Shown here: one piece after another, positions 51,639 through 60,170 of the stretch
How positions within the stretch are numbered: the first letter of the stretch is position 1
How the letters are laid out: the number at the start of each line of letters is the position of its first letter
Origin: JAJTGZ01 sp964403525
GTDB lineage: Bacteria; Planctomycetota; Phycisphaerae; Phycisphaerales; UBA1924
Assembly: GCA_964403525.1 (NCBI GenBank)
Contig: CAYOGE010000015.1
Span: forward strand, 11,027-75,026
Reading direction: 5' to 3'
Length of the DNA: 64,000 bases
Program-made: the position numbers and the translations under genes
The notes under the pieces: generated by a model
Told to the model about the DNA's origin: nothing
Seen by the model: the letters and a program-made list of their open reading frames with translations, nothing else
The model's database searches: none

Positions 51639-52634
51639 TCACCTTGCCGAGAGGCGGACCTCACCCACCAGTTCACCCACACTCCCCACCCCCTGCCGCC
51701 CCACCCACTTCTCAAGCCCCCGCGCCACCTGCCGCGGCGAGCGCGGATCGGCGAACAGCGCCGTCCCCATCTGAAACGCCGCCGCCCCCGCGAGCATGTA
51801 CGCCGCCCCCTGCTGCCACGACGCCACACCACCCGCGCCCACGATCGGCACCACCCGCTGCCCGCTCTCCTTCCGCGGCAGCATCACCCGGCGGTACGCG
51901 TCGTGCACGTGCTTGAGCGTGATCGGGTGCAGCGCCGGCCCGCTCAGCCCGCCGGTGGTGTTGCTGAGCGACGGCGTGCGCGTCTCCACGTCGATCGCCA
52001 TCGCCGGATAGGTATTACCCAGCGTGATCGCGTCCGCCCCCCCGTCGCACGCCGCCCGCACAACGCCCATCAGGTCCGGCGTTGCCGGCGAGAGCTTGAC
52101 GAAGAGCTTCGCGTGATGCACCAGCGGCCGCACAGCGCTCAGCAATTCAGCAAGCAGCGCCGCCGTGTGCCCAAACTCCGTCCCCGTCTTCACGTTCGGG
52201 CACGAGACGTTCAGCTCAATCGCGTGCAGGTTGGCCGAGGCGCACCCGCCGCAGTCACCGATGAACGCGTCGATGTTCGCCGCGCACTGCACATAGTCGT
52301 CGATCGAGAACCCCGCCACCGAGACGAACACCCGGCACGGCAGGGCACGCGCCTTGCCCGCGCTGCCGCTCAAGAACGCGTCCAGCCCCGGGTTCGCAAG
52401 CCCAACCGCGTTGAGCATCCCCGCCGCACCCGCCGGCAGCACGCGCCACGTCTGGTTTCCTTCGCGCGGCTGCGGCGTGATGCTCTTGGTCGTCAGCGCC
52501 CCCACCCCCGTCAGGTCGATCACACCAGCGACGTCGTCAACCAAACCGGCCGTGCCCGCGGCCAGGATGACCGGGTTCCGCAGCTCGATGCCCGCGAGCG
52601 AGACTGACAGCGGATTGGCGGTGTGTTGGGCCAT
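51639..52634 (-). CDS. pyrD: dihydroorotate dehydrogenase, class 1 (1B-like)
   Basis: 331 residues. FMN enzyme oxidising dihydroorotate to orotate in pyrimidine synthesis. Motifs: LRNPVILAAGTAGLVDD, TTKSITPQPREGNQ, NAVGLANPG, AIELNVSCPNVKTGTEFG with catalytic Cys (class 1 uses Cys, class 2 Ser), FVKLSPATPD, ITLGNTYPAMAIDV, and the flavin-binding IVGAGGVASWQQGAAYMLAG. A Cys-type enzyme of this pattern usually pairs with PyrK (class 1B); no pyrK is nearby. The ATG at 52634 has no Shine-Dalgarno but a TACCCT box 9 bases before it. Confidence 0.93.
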   Translation of the reverse strand: MAQHTANPLSVSLAGIELRNPVILAAGTAGLVDDVAGVIDLTGVGALTTKSITPQPREGNQTWRVLPAGAAGMLNAVGLANPGLDAFLSGSAGKARALPCRVFVSVAGFSIDDYVQCAANIDAFIGDCGGCASANLHAIELNVSCPNVKTGTEFGHTAALLAELLSAVRPLVHHAKLFVKLSPATPDLMGVVRAACDGGADAITLGNTYPAMAIDVETRTPSLSNTTGGLSGPALHPITLKHVHDAYRRVMLPRKESGQRVVPIVGAGGVASWQQGAAYMLAGAAAFQMGTALFADPRSPRQVARGLEKWVGRQGVGSVGELVGEVRLSAR

Positions 52635-52643
52635 TCGTGGCTG

Positions 52644-52649
52644 AGGGTA
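52644..52649 (-). promoter_or_regulatory. -10 box of a putative leaderless promoter (pyrD)
   Basis: TACCCT on the minus strand, 9 bases before the ATG at 52634; no Shine-Dalgarno and no -35 consensus. Confidence 0.5.
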
Positions 52650-52873
52650 GCGGCGGCCGGTCGCGCGGCTGGGGCCGAGCGAAACTCAGGCATCTACGCC
52701 GGGTGATTTACCGGCATTCCAGGCCGCACCCCGCATCACCGCGACCGGAGCGGGGCGAAACCCCTTAGTTTCAGGCCGAATTGGAACCGATCGGCCGTGC
52801 GCGCCCAATCTAATTAAGCACGGATACGCCCGTCATTCTGGCGGGAAGTGTGCAAACAACGAAAGGGAACCAC

Positions 52874-54076
52874 ATGAAGAAGACCGCTATCGCTGCGCTC
52901 GCGCTCCTCGCACTGGCCGGGGCCGCAACCGCCGACGTCCGCGAGACGCAGACGTTTGCCGGGCCGTACCAGTCCTACGGCGACGACATCAACTTCGACG
53001 ACTCAAACCCGTTGAACCAGACGATCTCCGTTACGTTCACCGGCGCCGGCTACACGCCGAACGGGCTCTACATGCAGCTGGACATGACCTCCCTCGCCGC
53101 GGGCACATACGCCAGCGAAGTCGTCTTCACCGTTACCCCCCCCTCGGGCCCCGCCTTCTACATCACGCCCGCCTACACCACCAACGTCTATACCTCGCTG
53201 ACAGACGTGACGCTCGACATCGCGCTACCAGCTTCCGTCGGCGCAGTCGGCACGTGGTCGTTCAAGCTCTGGGACTCCTACCCAGACGGGGGCAACGCCG
53301 CGCCCCAGTCGCAAGTCACCAACGTCCGCATCTCCCTGCAGGACCTGACCCTCCCGACGCCTCCGGCGTCGACCGACCTTGGCACCCTCGGCAGCGCCGA
53401 CATCACAAGCACCATCCCCGACTACGTCGGCGGCCAGACCCGCTGGTGGAAGTTCACCGCGCCGGCCGACGCGAACATCGGCAACGGCTACTACGTCGAC
53501 CTCGACACCGTCGGCAGCAACACACAGCCCAACGTGGGCAGCACGCTGGTCAACGACACCGAGCTGGCCGTCTACGACGCCAACGGGTTCTTCTACGGCA
53601 CCAACGACGACGGCACCGACGGCTACGAGTCGGTCCTCACCTTCGGCTCCGATGCGCCCCGCTCCCACGGAGCGAGCACCGGCATCTACGACGGGTACGA
53701 CGGTGACCTCTACGCCGGCACCTACTACGTCGCCGGAGGCACCTACAACACGGCCTTCGGTGACAGCTTCAACGTCACCAGCACCAGCACGTCGCCCGGC
53801 GGCACGCTGGTCCTCAACATCTTCAGCAACTTCCCCAGCGGCCCCGCCGCCTGCTCGCCCGCCGACCTCGGCGCTCAAGGCGGCCTGCCCGGCCAGGACA
53901 ACCTGCTCAACAACAACGACTTCATCGTCTTCATCGACTACTTCTTCAACCAGAACGCCCTGGCCGACTTTGGCATCCAGGGCGGTGTCGCCGGGCACGA
54001 CGGCGCGTTCGACAACAACGACTTCATCGCGTTCATCGACGCGTTCTTCAACGATCAGGCCCTCTGCAACGGCTGA
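52874..54076 (+). CDS. secreted protein with C-terminal dockerin-like repeat pair
   Basis: 400 residues. Signal peptide residues 1-20 (AIAALALLALAGAATADV). The body is Gly/Thr/Asp/Tyr-rich and beta-structured, with Tyr-rich stretches such as TELAVYDANGFFYGTNDDGT and GDLYAGTYYVAGGTYNT that resemble pre-peptidase-type or DVUA-like extracellular modules. The C-terminus has the duplicated unit NLLNNNDFIVFIDYFFN and AFDNNDFIAFIDAFFN, preceded by a CSPADLG segment and ending in a Cys near the terminus (ALCNG). The paired EF-hand-like units match the other dockerin-type protein in the window and may direct surface anchoring. ATG at 52874 with AAAGGGAA just upstream. The 5' leader (about 52700-52800) contains two GC hairpins. 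A terminator follows. Confidence 0.8.
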   Translation: MKKTAIAALALLALAGAATADVRETQTFAGPYQSYGDDINFDDSNPLNQTISVTFTGAGYTPNGLYMQLDMTSLAAGTYASEVVFTVTPPSGPAFYITPAYTTNVYTSLTDVTLDIALPASVGAVGTWSFKLWDSYPDGGNAAPQSQVTNVRISLQDLTLPTPPASTDLGTLGSADITSTIPDYVGGQTRWWKFTAPADANIGNGYYVDLDTVGSNTQPNVGSTLVNDTELAVYDANGFFYGTNDDGTDGYESVLTFGSDAPRSHGASTGIYDGYDGDLYAGTYYVAGGTYNTAFGDSFNVTSTSTSPGGTLVLNIFSNFPSGPAACSPADLGAQGGLPGQDNLLNNNDFIVFIDYFFNQNALADFGIQGGVAGHDGAFDNNDFIAFIDAFFNDQALCNG

Positions 54077-54112
54077 TCCCGGCCCGCAGCCCGATCAACC
54101 CGCTCCGCACCC

Positions 54113-54147
54113 AGGCCCCGGCGCAGACGCCGGGGCCTCGTTTGTTT
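54113..54147 (+). terminator. rho-independent terminator after the dockerin-type gene
   Basis: Stem AGGCCCCGGCG / CGCCGGGGCCT (54113-54138, 4-nt loop) followed by CGTTTGTTT. Confidence 0.85.
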
Positions 54148-54162
54148 GGCTCGCGGTGCGAA

Positions 54163-54168
54163 TACCCT
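54163..54168 (+). promoter_or_regulatory. -10 box of a putative leaderless promoter (TPR-YggX gene)
   Basis: TACCCT, then 9 bases and the ATG at 54178; no Shine-Dalgarno between. Confidence 0.5.
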
Positions 54169-54177
54169 CTTTCAACC

Positions 54178-54810
54178 ATGGACAACGCCGCCCGCATCGC
54201 CCAGTTCGAGAACATGACCCAGGCCGACCCGACCAACGAGATGGCCCACTTCTCGCTGGGACGTGCCTACGCCGAGTCGGGCCGACCCGCCGACGCCGCC
54301 CGCGCATACCTGCGATGCATCGAGCTCGTCCCCGACATGAGCAAGGCCTATCAGCTCGCCGGCGAGTCACTGGTCAAGGCCGGAGACCCCGAGCGTGCGA
54401 AAACCGTCCTGAGGCAGGGCTTTACCATCGCCGCCGGCAAGGGCGACCTCATGCCCAAGAACGCGATGGCGAAGATGCTGAGCGAACTGGGCGAGCCGGT
54501 CGCCGAAGCGGCCGTTGCACCCAGGGGCGTCCCAACCCCGGAGACGGCCGACGGGCCCGTCCCCGACGGGATGATCCGCTGCCGCCAGAGCGGCCGCATC
54601 GGCACCCGCATGGCCCGCCCCCCCTTCCGCGGCAGGCTTGGTGAGTGGATCGCCGCCAACATCAGCAAGGAGTCGTTCGACGCCTGGATCCGCCAGGGGA
54701 CCAAGGTCATCAACGAGATGCGCCTGGACCTCTCCCGCGACAAGGACCAGGAGACCTACGACCAGCAGATGCGCGAGTTCCTCGGCGTTGAGGACAAGGA
54801 CCTGCAGTAA
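54178..54810 (+). CDS. TPR domain fused to a YggX-like Fe(II)-trafficking domain
   Basis: 210 residues. Residues 10-90 are helical TPR-type repeats (AHFSLGRAYAESGRPADAAR, then AYQLAGESLVKAGDPERAKT). Residues about 140-205 match the YggX family: IRCRQSGRIGTRMARPPFRG with a conserved Cys near its start, then LGEWIAANISKESFDAWIRQ and the INEMRLDLSRDKDQETYDQQ run ending MREFL. This mirrors YggX (LGKRIYNEISKEAWAQW...INEKKL...FL), where the protein is linked to labile iron and protection of Fe-S enzymes. YggX is normally about 90 residues and free-standing; here it is the C-terminal half of a fusion. The ATG at 54178 is preceded by TACCCT 9 bases upstream. Cytoplasmic; no operon partner is evident. 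Confidence 0.82.
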   Translation: MDNAARIAQFENMTQADPTNEMAHFSLGRAYAESGRPADAARAYLRCIELVPDMSKAYQLAGESLVKAGDPERAKTVLRQGFTIAAGKGDLMPKNAMAKMLSELGEPVAEAAVAPRGVPTPETADGPVPDGMIRCRQSGRIGTRMARPPFRGRLGEWIAANISKESFDAWIRQGTKVINEMRLDLSRDKDQETYDQQMREFLGVEDKDLQ

Positions 54811-54864
54811 CCGCGCGCCAGAGCATCCCCCCACCGCCGGACGCCACCGCTACGCCAGCCCGCC

Positions 54865-54870
54865 TAGGGT
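54865..54870 (+). promoter_or_regulatory. -10 box of a putative leaderless promoter (ABC exporter gene)
   Basis: TAGGGT, then 8 bases and the ATG at 54879; no Shine-Dalgarno. Confidence 0.45.
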
Positions 54871-54878
54871 GCACCAGC

Positions 54879-56873
54879 ATGGCCAGCGGCGGCAGCAGCA
54901 AGCAGCAATACCGGAAGTACCTCAAGCGTCGCGCGGAGGAGGCCGAGCCCGCCAAGGCGCTCGATACGCCCGCGCCGCCCGCAAAGACGGACTGGACGGT
55001 CGACCAGCCCCGCGGAAAGCGGCGCGCATCGCGCCCCGCACGCGCACTGCTGATCTCGTTCTGGAGGCTCATCCGCGGTCGCAAGTGGCTCATCGTCGTC
55101 TCGCTGGTCACCGTCACGATCCAGGCCGTGCTGGGCATGCTCGGCGCGCCCATCACCCAGTTCATCCTCGACCACGTCGTCGCCGTGGGCGTCAAGGGCA
55201 AGCCGAGCGGCATGCCACGCTGGTGGCCCGACGGCTGGACGACCGAGCCCCGCACCCTGCTGTGGTGGTGCGGGGGCGTGCTGATCGGCGCGGCGCTCCT
55301 CTCAACGGTCATCGGCATCAACGGGCGCTACCAGATGACGCGCCTGACGATCTACACCCGCGCGCGCCTGCGCCGGTCGCTCTTCGCCCACATGGCGGCA
55401 CTCCCGCTCCACCGCATCCAGGCCGTCAAGAGCGGCGGCGTCTCCGGCATCCTCCGCGAGGACGCCCAGAGCGTCGGCGACATGATCTTCAGCGTGCTCT
55501 ACAACCCCACCAAGGCGCTGATCACGTTCGTCCTCGGCCTTACCGGAATGGCCGTCATCGACTGGCGCCTGCTCATCGGCGGCCTGCTGCTGCTGCCGCT
55601 GGTCTGGTTCACCCACCGCACGTGGATCTCGCGCATCCGCCCCGTCTGGTCGTCGATCAAGCTCACCCGCCAGGCCGGCGACGCGCACGCCACCGAGGTC
55701 TTCGCGGGCATGCGCGTCGTGCGCACCTTCGGGCGCGCACGGGCCGAGGCTGGCCGCTCCGCCGCGACAAACCACCTGCAGGCCCGCAAGGAGCAGCTGG
55801 TGTGGTGGTGGAGCCGCGGCATCGAGATGTCCTGGATGCTTCTGGTCCCCGCCGCCAGCGCAGCGGTGCTGGTCTACGGGGGCAACCGCATCCTCGACGG
55901 CAAGCTCACCGTGGGTGAGCTCATGGCCTTCAGCATGTACCTGCTCATGCTGCTTGGGCCGATGGAGGTGCTCGTCAGCACCGCCAGCGGCCTGCAGAAC
56001 AGCCTCGCCGCGTGGGACCGGTGCCTCGACATCCTCGCCGAACCACGCGAGTTCGAGGGCGCCGCCACCACCGCGCCGGCGACCGAGACCAACCTGCGCG
56101 CGAGGTTCAAGGGCGAGCTGAGCATTCAGGAGGTCACGTTCACCTACCCCGGCGGTTCGCAACAGGTCCTCCACGGCGTTTCGCTGCACGTGCCCGCCGG
56201 GCACACCGTTGCCCTGGTCGGGCACAGCGGCAGCGGCAAGACCACGCTCTGCAACCTGATCGCACGCTTCTACGACCCCACACACGGGGCGATCCACCTC
56301 GACGGCACCGACCTGCGGCAGATCCCCGCGCAGCAGTACCGCTCGCTCCTGGGAATCGTCGAGCAGGACGTCTTCCTCTTCGACGGCTCGATCGCCGACA
56401 ACATCGCCTACGGAAAGCGCGACGCGAACGACGCCCAGATCAAGGCCGCGGCGCAGGCGGCCAACGCACACGACTTCATCTCCGGCTTTGAGAACGGCTA
56501 CGAAACCGTGATCGGTGAGCGCGGCGTGCGCCTCTCCGGTGGCCAGAAGCAGCGCATCGCGATCGCCCGCGCCATCCTGGCCGACCCGCGCATCCTCATC
56601 CTTGACGAGGCCACCAGCAGCCTCGACACCGAGAGCGAACGGCTCATCCAGCGGGCCTTGGTTGAACTGATGAAGGGGCGAACCTGCTTTGTCATCGCTC
56701 ACCGCCTCAGCACCATCCGCCACGCAGACCTCATCGTCGTGCTTGAGCAGGGCAAGATCACCGAGACCGGCACCCACGACCAACTGGTGGCCGCTGGCGG
56801 CAGGTATCTGCGCATGCTCCAGGCCCAGATTGACCCCTTGGGAACCAATCGATCCCTTGATCGAGGGGGATAA
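54879..56873 (+). CDS. ABC transporter, fused permease and ATPase (MsbA-like exporter half-transporter)
   Basis: 664 residues. An N-terminal charged leader of about 60 residues, six membrane helices (about residues 70-370) and a nucleotide-binding domain (about 405-655) with Walker A GHSGSGKTT, Q-loop (GIVEQDVFLFDGSI), the ABC signature LSGGQKQR, Walker B ILILDEATSS, D-loop SLD and switch His in FVIAHRLSTIRHADL. It is a half-transporter that dimerises; relatives export lipid A precursors, lipids or drugs. The substrate cannot be inferred from neighbours. ATG at 54879 with TAGGGT 8 bases upstream and no ribosome site. Confidence 0.93.
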   Translation: MASGGSSKQQYRKYLKRRAEEAEPAKALDTPAPPAKTDWTVDQPRGKRRASRPARALLISFWRLIRGRKWLIVVSLVTVTIQAVLGMLGAPITQFILDHVVAVGVKGKPSGMPRWWPDGWTTEPRTLLWWCGGVLIGAALLSTVIGINGRYQMTRLTIYTRARLRRSLFAHMAALPLHRIQAVKSGGVSGILREDAQSVGDMIFSVLYNPTKALITFVLGLTGMAVIDWRLLIGGLLLLPLVWFTHRTWISRIRPVWSSIKLTRQAGDAHATEVFAGMRVVRTFGRARAEAGRSAATNHLQARKEQLVWWWSRGIEMSWMLLVPAASAAVLVYGGNRILDGKLTVGELMAFSMYLLMLLGPMEVLVSTASGLQNSLAAWDRCLDILAEPREFEGAATTAPATETNLRARFKGELSIQEVTFTYPGGSQQVLHGVSLHVPAGHTVALVGHSGSGKTTLCNLIARFYDPTHGAIHLDGTDLRQIPAQQYRSLLGIVEQDVFLFDGSIADNIAYGKRDANDAQIKAAAQAANAHDFISGFENGYETVIGERGVRLSGGQKQRIAIARAILADPRILILDEATSSLDTESERLIQRALVELMKGRTCFVIAHRLSTIRHADLIVVLEQGKITETGTHDQLVAAGGRYLRMLQAQIDPLGTNRSLDRGG

Positions 56874-56988
56874 GTCGGTCTTTTCCGAGCAAGGAAACTG
56901 GCGCTGAGCACAAGAAACACCCTTGCAGAAGTTCATTCGCTCGGTTAGATTGCTCGTCTTCTGAGGTCTTCTTCATGAAAGGCGAGCA

Positions 56989-57633
56989 ATGGATCTATTG
57001 AAAGGCGCTCTGGGTGGTCTCATCGGCGGCGTGATTGGAGCCGTCATCTGGGGACTGATCGCGTACAACGCGCACATCGAGAGCGGGTGGGTAGCCTGGG
57101 GCATCGGCGGCCTGGCAGGCTTTGGCGTGTCGCTCGGCATGGGCGGCAAGGGGAGCTTCGCCGCCGGCATCATGGCCGTGGTGATCGCCCTGGCATCGAT
57201 CGCCGGCGGCAAGTACGTTGCGGTTCAGTTCCAGGCAGATTCGGCGTTCAGCGAGATTGACAAGGCGGTTGGAAACGGTGTGACCGACGATCAGGTGCTC
57301 TATTCGCTCGTCAGGGACGCGGCAGTGAAGGCCCAAGAGAGCGGTAAGACGGTTGCCTTCAAGAACGGAAAGAACCTTGATACCGCCGAGTCGATCGACG
57401 ATTTCCCCGACTCGATGGTGAAGCTGCAGCGCAGCTACCACGAGGGACTGACCGACGACCAACGGGCCTATTTGCGAAACGAGAAGCAGGACCAGATGCG
57501 CGCGGCCGTGGGAGCGTTCAAGGCCGATGCCAAGTCGGAGGCGTTCGCCGACAGCTTCACCCCGTTTGACATCCTCTTCGGGCTGTTCGCCGTGCTCACC
57601 GCCTGGCGCCTCGGCTCGGCCGACCGAGGCTGA
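56989..57633 (+). CDS. membrane protein of unknown function
   Basis: 214 residues, not recognised. Three closely spaced N-terminal helices rich in Gly (GALGGLIGGVIGAVIWGLIA, then GWVAWGIGGLAGFGVSLGMG), a soluble middle of about 110 residues with a YHEGLTDDQRAYLRNEK segment, and one C-terminal helix (PFDILFGLFAVLTAWRLG). The Gly-zipper look and topology suggest a small multi-pass structural or stress protein; no function is claimed. ATG at 56989 with AAAGGCGAG upstream. Next gene starts 56 bases downstream with its own -10 box. Confidence 0.7.
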   Translation: MDLLKGALGGLIGGVIGAVIWGLIAYNAHIESGWVAWGIGGLAGFGVSLGMGGKGSFAAGIMAVVIALASIAGGKYVAVQFQADSAFSEIDKAVGNGVTDDQVLYSLVRDAAVKAQESGKTVAFKNGKNLDTAESIDDFPDSMVKLQRSYHEGLTDDQRAYLRNEKQDQMRAAVGAFKADAKSEAFADSFTPFDILFGLFAVLTAWRLGSADRG

Positions 57634-57674
57634 CCCCGCCATACGCCCGGACGACCCGAGGCGGTCGGCCCCAC

Positions 57675-57680
57675 TAAACT
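57675..57680 (+). promoter_or_regulatory. -10 box of a putative leaderless promoter (M32 carboxypeptidase gene)
   Basis: TAAACT, then 8 bases and the ATG at 57689; no Shine-Dalgarno. Confidence 0.5.
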
Positions 57681-57688
57681 GCTCGCCT

Positions 57689-59197
57689 ATGAGCAAGGCC
57701 TACACCGACCTGGTCAGAGAACAGAAGGATGTCGCCACCCTCGGCGCGATCGGTTCACTCCTGGGCTGGGACCAGGAGACGTACATGCCCCCAGACGGGG
57801 CCGCTGCGCGTGCCGATCAGCAGGAACTCCTCAGCACCATCGCCCACCAGCGCAGGACCAGCCCCCGCATCGGCGCGTTGATCTCCGAGTGCGAGTCGCT
57901 CAACGGCGCACTCGACGACACGCTCAAAGCGAGCGTGAGGGAGATGCGCCGCGACTACGACCTGGCCACCAAGCTCCCCGTCGAGCTGGTGGCAGAGCTT
58001 GCCAAGACCCAGTCGCTCAGCCAGGACGCTTGGAAGCACGCCCGCGAGAACGACAACTTCGCGATGTTCGCGCCGTGGCTCGAGAAGGTCCTCAACCTCA
58101 CCCGCAAGAAGGCCGAGTGCTACGGCGTCCCCGCGGGGGGCGAGCTCTACGACGCCCTGATTGACGAATACGAACCCGGCGCTACGGCCGCGCAGATCGA
58201 AGCGATCTTTACCCCGCTCCAGGCCAGGCTCAGCTCGCTGGTCGCACGCCTGTGTGACAGCCCGAAGAAGCCCATCGACGCCCTCAAGGGGATCGTCGTG
58301 CCGCAGGCGCAGCAGCACGCTTTCGGGCTCGAAGTCCTCAAGTCCATCGGCTTCGACCTCAGCGCCGGGCGGCTGGATACCACCGCCCACCCCTTCTGCT
58401 CCGGCTTCGGGCCCGGCGACACGCGCCTCACCACCCGCTACAACACCTCCTCCTGCCTTGAGCCCCTCAGCAGCACGATGCACGAGGCCGGACACGGCAT
58501 CTACGAGCAGGGCCTCCCCAAGGCGGCGGCCTTCGGCACGCCCCTGGCCGAGGCCGTGAGCCTCGGCATCCACGAGAGCCAGAGCCGAATGTGGGAGAAC
58601 CTCGTCGGGCGTTCGCGCGGGTTCTGGACGTGGGCCCTCCCCGTCGCCAAACGCCACTTCGCCCCGGCGATCGATCGCCTCACGCTCGACCAGGTCTACG
58701 CCAGCGTCAACCAGGTGCAACGCTCGTTCATCCGCGTCGAAGCCGACGAGGCAACCTACAACCTGCACGTCATGCTCCGCTTCGGACTTGAGCGCGACCT
58801 CGTCAGCGGAGCCTTGCCGGTGAAGGACCTCCCCGGCGAATGGAACAAACGCTTCAAGCAACTGCTCGGGCTTGAAGTGACCAGCGACCGCGTCGGCTGC
58901 CTGCAGGACGTGCACTGGTCGTTCGGCCTGATCGGGTACTTCCCCACCTACACCCTTGGCAACCTCTACGCCGCACAGTTCTGGGAGACAATCAACAAGG
59001 CCATCCCGGACCTGAACGCGCAGATGGCCCGCGGCGAGTTTGGCCCCCTCAAGGCCTGGCTCAACGAGCACATCCACAAGCACGGCCGGCGCTTCCGCGC
59101 TGGCGAGCTCTGCCAGCGTGTCACCGGCAGGCCCCTCTCGGCCGAGCCCCTGATGGCCTACCTCGAGAGCAAGTACGCCCCGCTCTACGGCGTCTGA
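57689..59197 (+). CDS. metallocarboxypeptidase, peptidase family M32
   Basis: 502 residues, full family length. Removes C-terminal amino acids, using a metal bound by HEAGH in STMHEAGHGIYEQGLP (His, His with catalytic Glu) and a downstream Glu in the HESQSRMWENLVGRS motif. The N-terminus has the typical LGAIGSLLGWDQETYMPPDG and DLATKLPVELVAELA; further family stretches are HPFCSGFGPGDTRLTTRYN, YNLHVMLRFGLERDL and SFGLIGYFPTYTLGNLYAAQ. Mostly helical, cytoplasmic. ATG at 57689 with TAAACT 8 bases upstream. No signal peptide. Confidence 0.93.
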   Translation: MSKAYTDLVREQKDVATLGAIGSLLGWDQETYMPPDGAAARADQQELLSTIAHQRRTSPRIGALISECESLNGALDDTLKASVREMRRDYDLATKLPVELVAELAKTQSLSQDAWKHARENDNFAMFAPWLEKVLNLTRKKAECYGVPAGGELYDALIDEYEPGATAAQIEAIFTPLQARLSSLVARLCDSPKKPIDALKGIVVPQAQQHAFGLEVLKSIGFDLSAGRLDTTAHPFCSGFGPGDTRLTTRYNTSSCLEPLSSTMHEAGHGIYEQGLPKAAAFGTPLAEAVSLGIHESQSRMWENLVGRSRGFWTWALPVAKRHFAPAIDRLTLDQVYASVNQVQRSFIRVEADEATYNLHVMLRFGLERDLVSGALPVKDLPGEWNKRFKQLLGLEVTSDRVGCLQDVHWSFGLIGYFPTYTLGNLYAAQFWETINKAIPDLNAQMARGEFGPLKAWLNEHIHKHGRRFRAGELCQRVTGRPLSAEPLMAYLESKYAPLYGV

Positions 59198-59237
59198 ACC
59201 CGCGGCCTAAGCACGCAGAAAGGCCCGGCCGACGCCG

Positions 59238-60170
59238 ATGACGCTCGACTTCTCTTCACTGCTCCCAAAGCTCCCGCCGATCACCCTGGCGATCGGGATC
59301 GCGCTCGGGCTCGCCGGGCTCTGGCCACAGTCGTGGGGAGCCTTCAGCAAGAAGTACAGCAAGAGCGCCATCCAGACGAGCATCGTCCTGCTCGGTTTCT
59401 GGGTGTCGCTCGAGCAGGTGTTGCGCGCCGGAGCGGCCGGGCTCGCCTTCTCGACGGGCGCGATCGTCCTGGTGCTCGTTGTTTCGTGGCTGCTCGGAAG
59501 GCTCCTCAAGACCGACCGCGACACCGGCACGCTCCTCTCGGCGGGCACTGCGATCTGCGGCGGCTCGGCCATCGCCGCCACCGGCAGCGCGATCAACGCG
59601 GCCGCGGGGACGATGGCCGCGGCAACGGCGATCGTTTTCCTGCTCAACGCCGCGGGCGTTTACACCTACCCGCTGATCGGGCACGCCCTGGGGATGAGCG
59701 ACCGTCAGTTCGGCGCCTGGTGCGCGGTGGGCGTGCACGACGTCGCCGGCGTCGTCGGTGCGGCCAGTGCCTTCTCGAAGGAGGCGCTTGTATACGCGAC
59801 CGTCATCAAGCTGACGCGCGTGCTCTGGATCGTCCCCGTGGCGCTGCTGCTGCGCCGCCTGTCACGCGACCGCCACCCCGAGGGCGGCGCTCCCAAGACG
59901 CCCTTCCCCTGGTTCATCGTGCTCTTCCTGGCGGCGTGCGGGCTCAGGGCTGCCGTCGATAGTTCGTTCGGTTCGGCAGATGTCGCGCCGTGGGCGGACG
60001 CGGCCCGCACCGCCGCGACCGTTCTTCTGTCAATCGCTCTGCTGCTGATCGGCTCGGCGATCTCGCGGTCGACGATCGCGAAGCTCGGCTGGCGCCCGCT
60101 CGTGCACGGCACGGCGCTGTGGATCATCGTCAGCGCTGCGGCGCTGGTCGCGTCTCGGGCGCTTCTCTAG
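59238..60170 (+). CDS. putative sulfate exporter, YeiH/UPF0324 family
   Basis: 310 residues, about ten membrane helices. Matches the COG2855 family, whose members are annotated as putative sulfate or sulfite exporters: IQTSIVLLGFWVSLEQVLRA, the conserved GTAICGGSAIAATGSAINAA, then GVHDVAGVVGAASAFSKEAL and VIKLTRVLWIVPVALLLR. The genes convergent with it encode cysteine dioxygenase and a PLP enzyme, so it may export sulfite or sulfate produced by cysteine breakdown. This link is inferred from position. It ends with a 4-base overlap with the cysteine dioxygenase gene on the opposite strand. ATG at 59238; no clear ribosome site. Confidence 0.85.
   Translation: MTLDFSSLLPKLPPITLAIGIALGLAGLWPQSWGAFSKKYSKSAIQTSIVLLGFWVSLEQVLRAGAAGLAFSTGAIVLVLVVSWLLGRLLKTDRDTGTLLSAGTAICGGSAIAATGSAINAAAGTMAAATAIVFLLNAAGVYTYPLIGHALGMSDRQFGAWCAVGVHDVAGVVGAASAFSKEALVYATVIKLTRVLWIVPVALLLRRLSRDRHPEGGAPKTPFPWFIVLFLAACGLRAAVDSSFGSADVAPWADAARTAATVLLSIALLLIGSAISRSTIAKLGWRPLVHGTALWIIVSAAALVASRALL

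Noticed and set aside
52730..52800. Riboswitch (c-di-GMP, fluoride or cobalamin class) before the dockerin-type gene
   Set aside because: Hairpins are present but none of the conserved core sequences of these classes is found.
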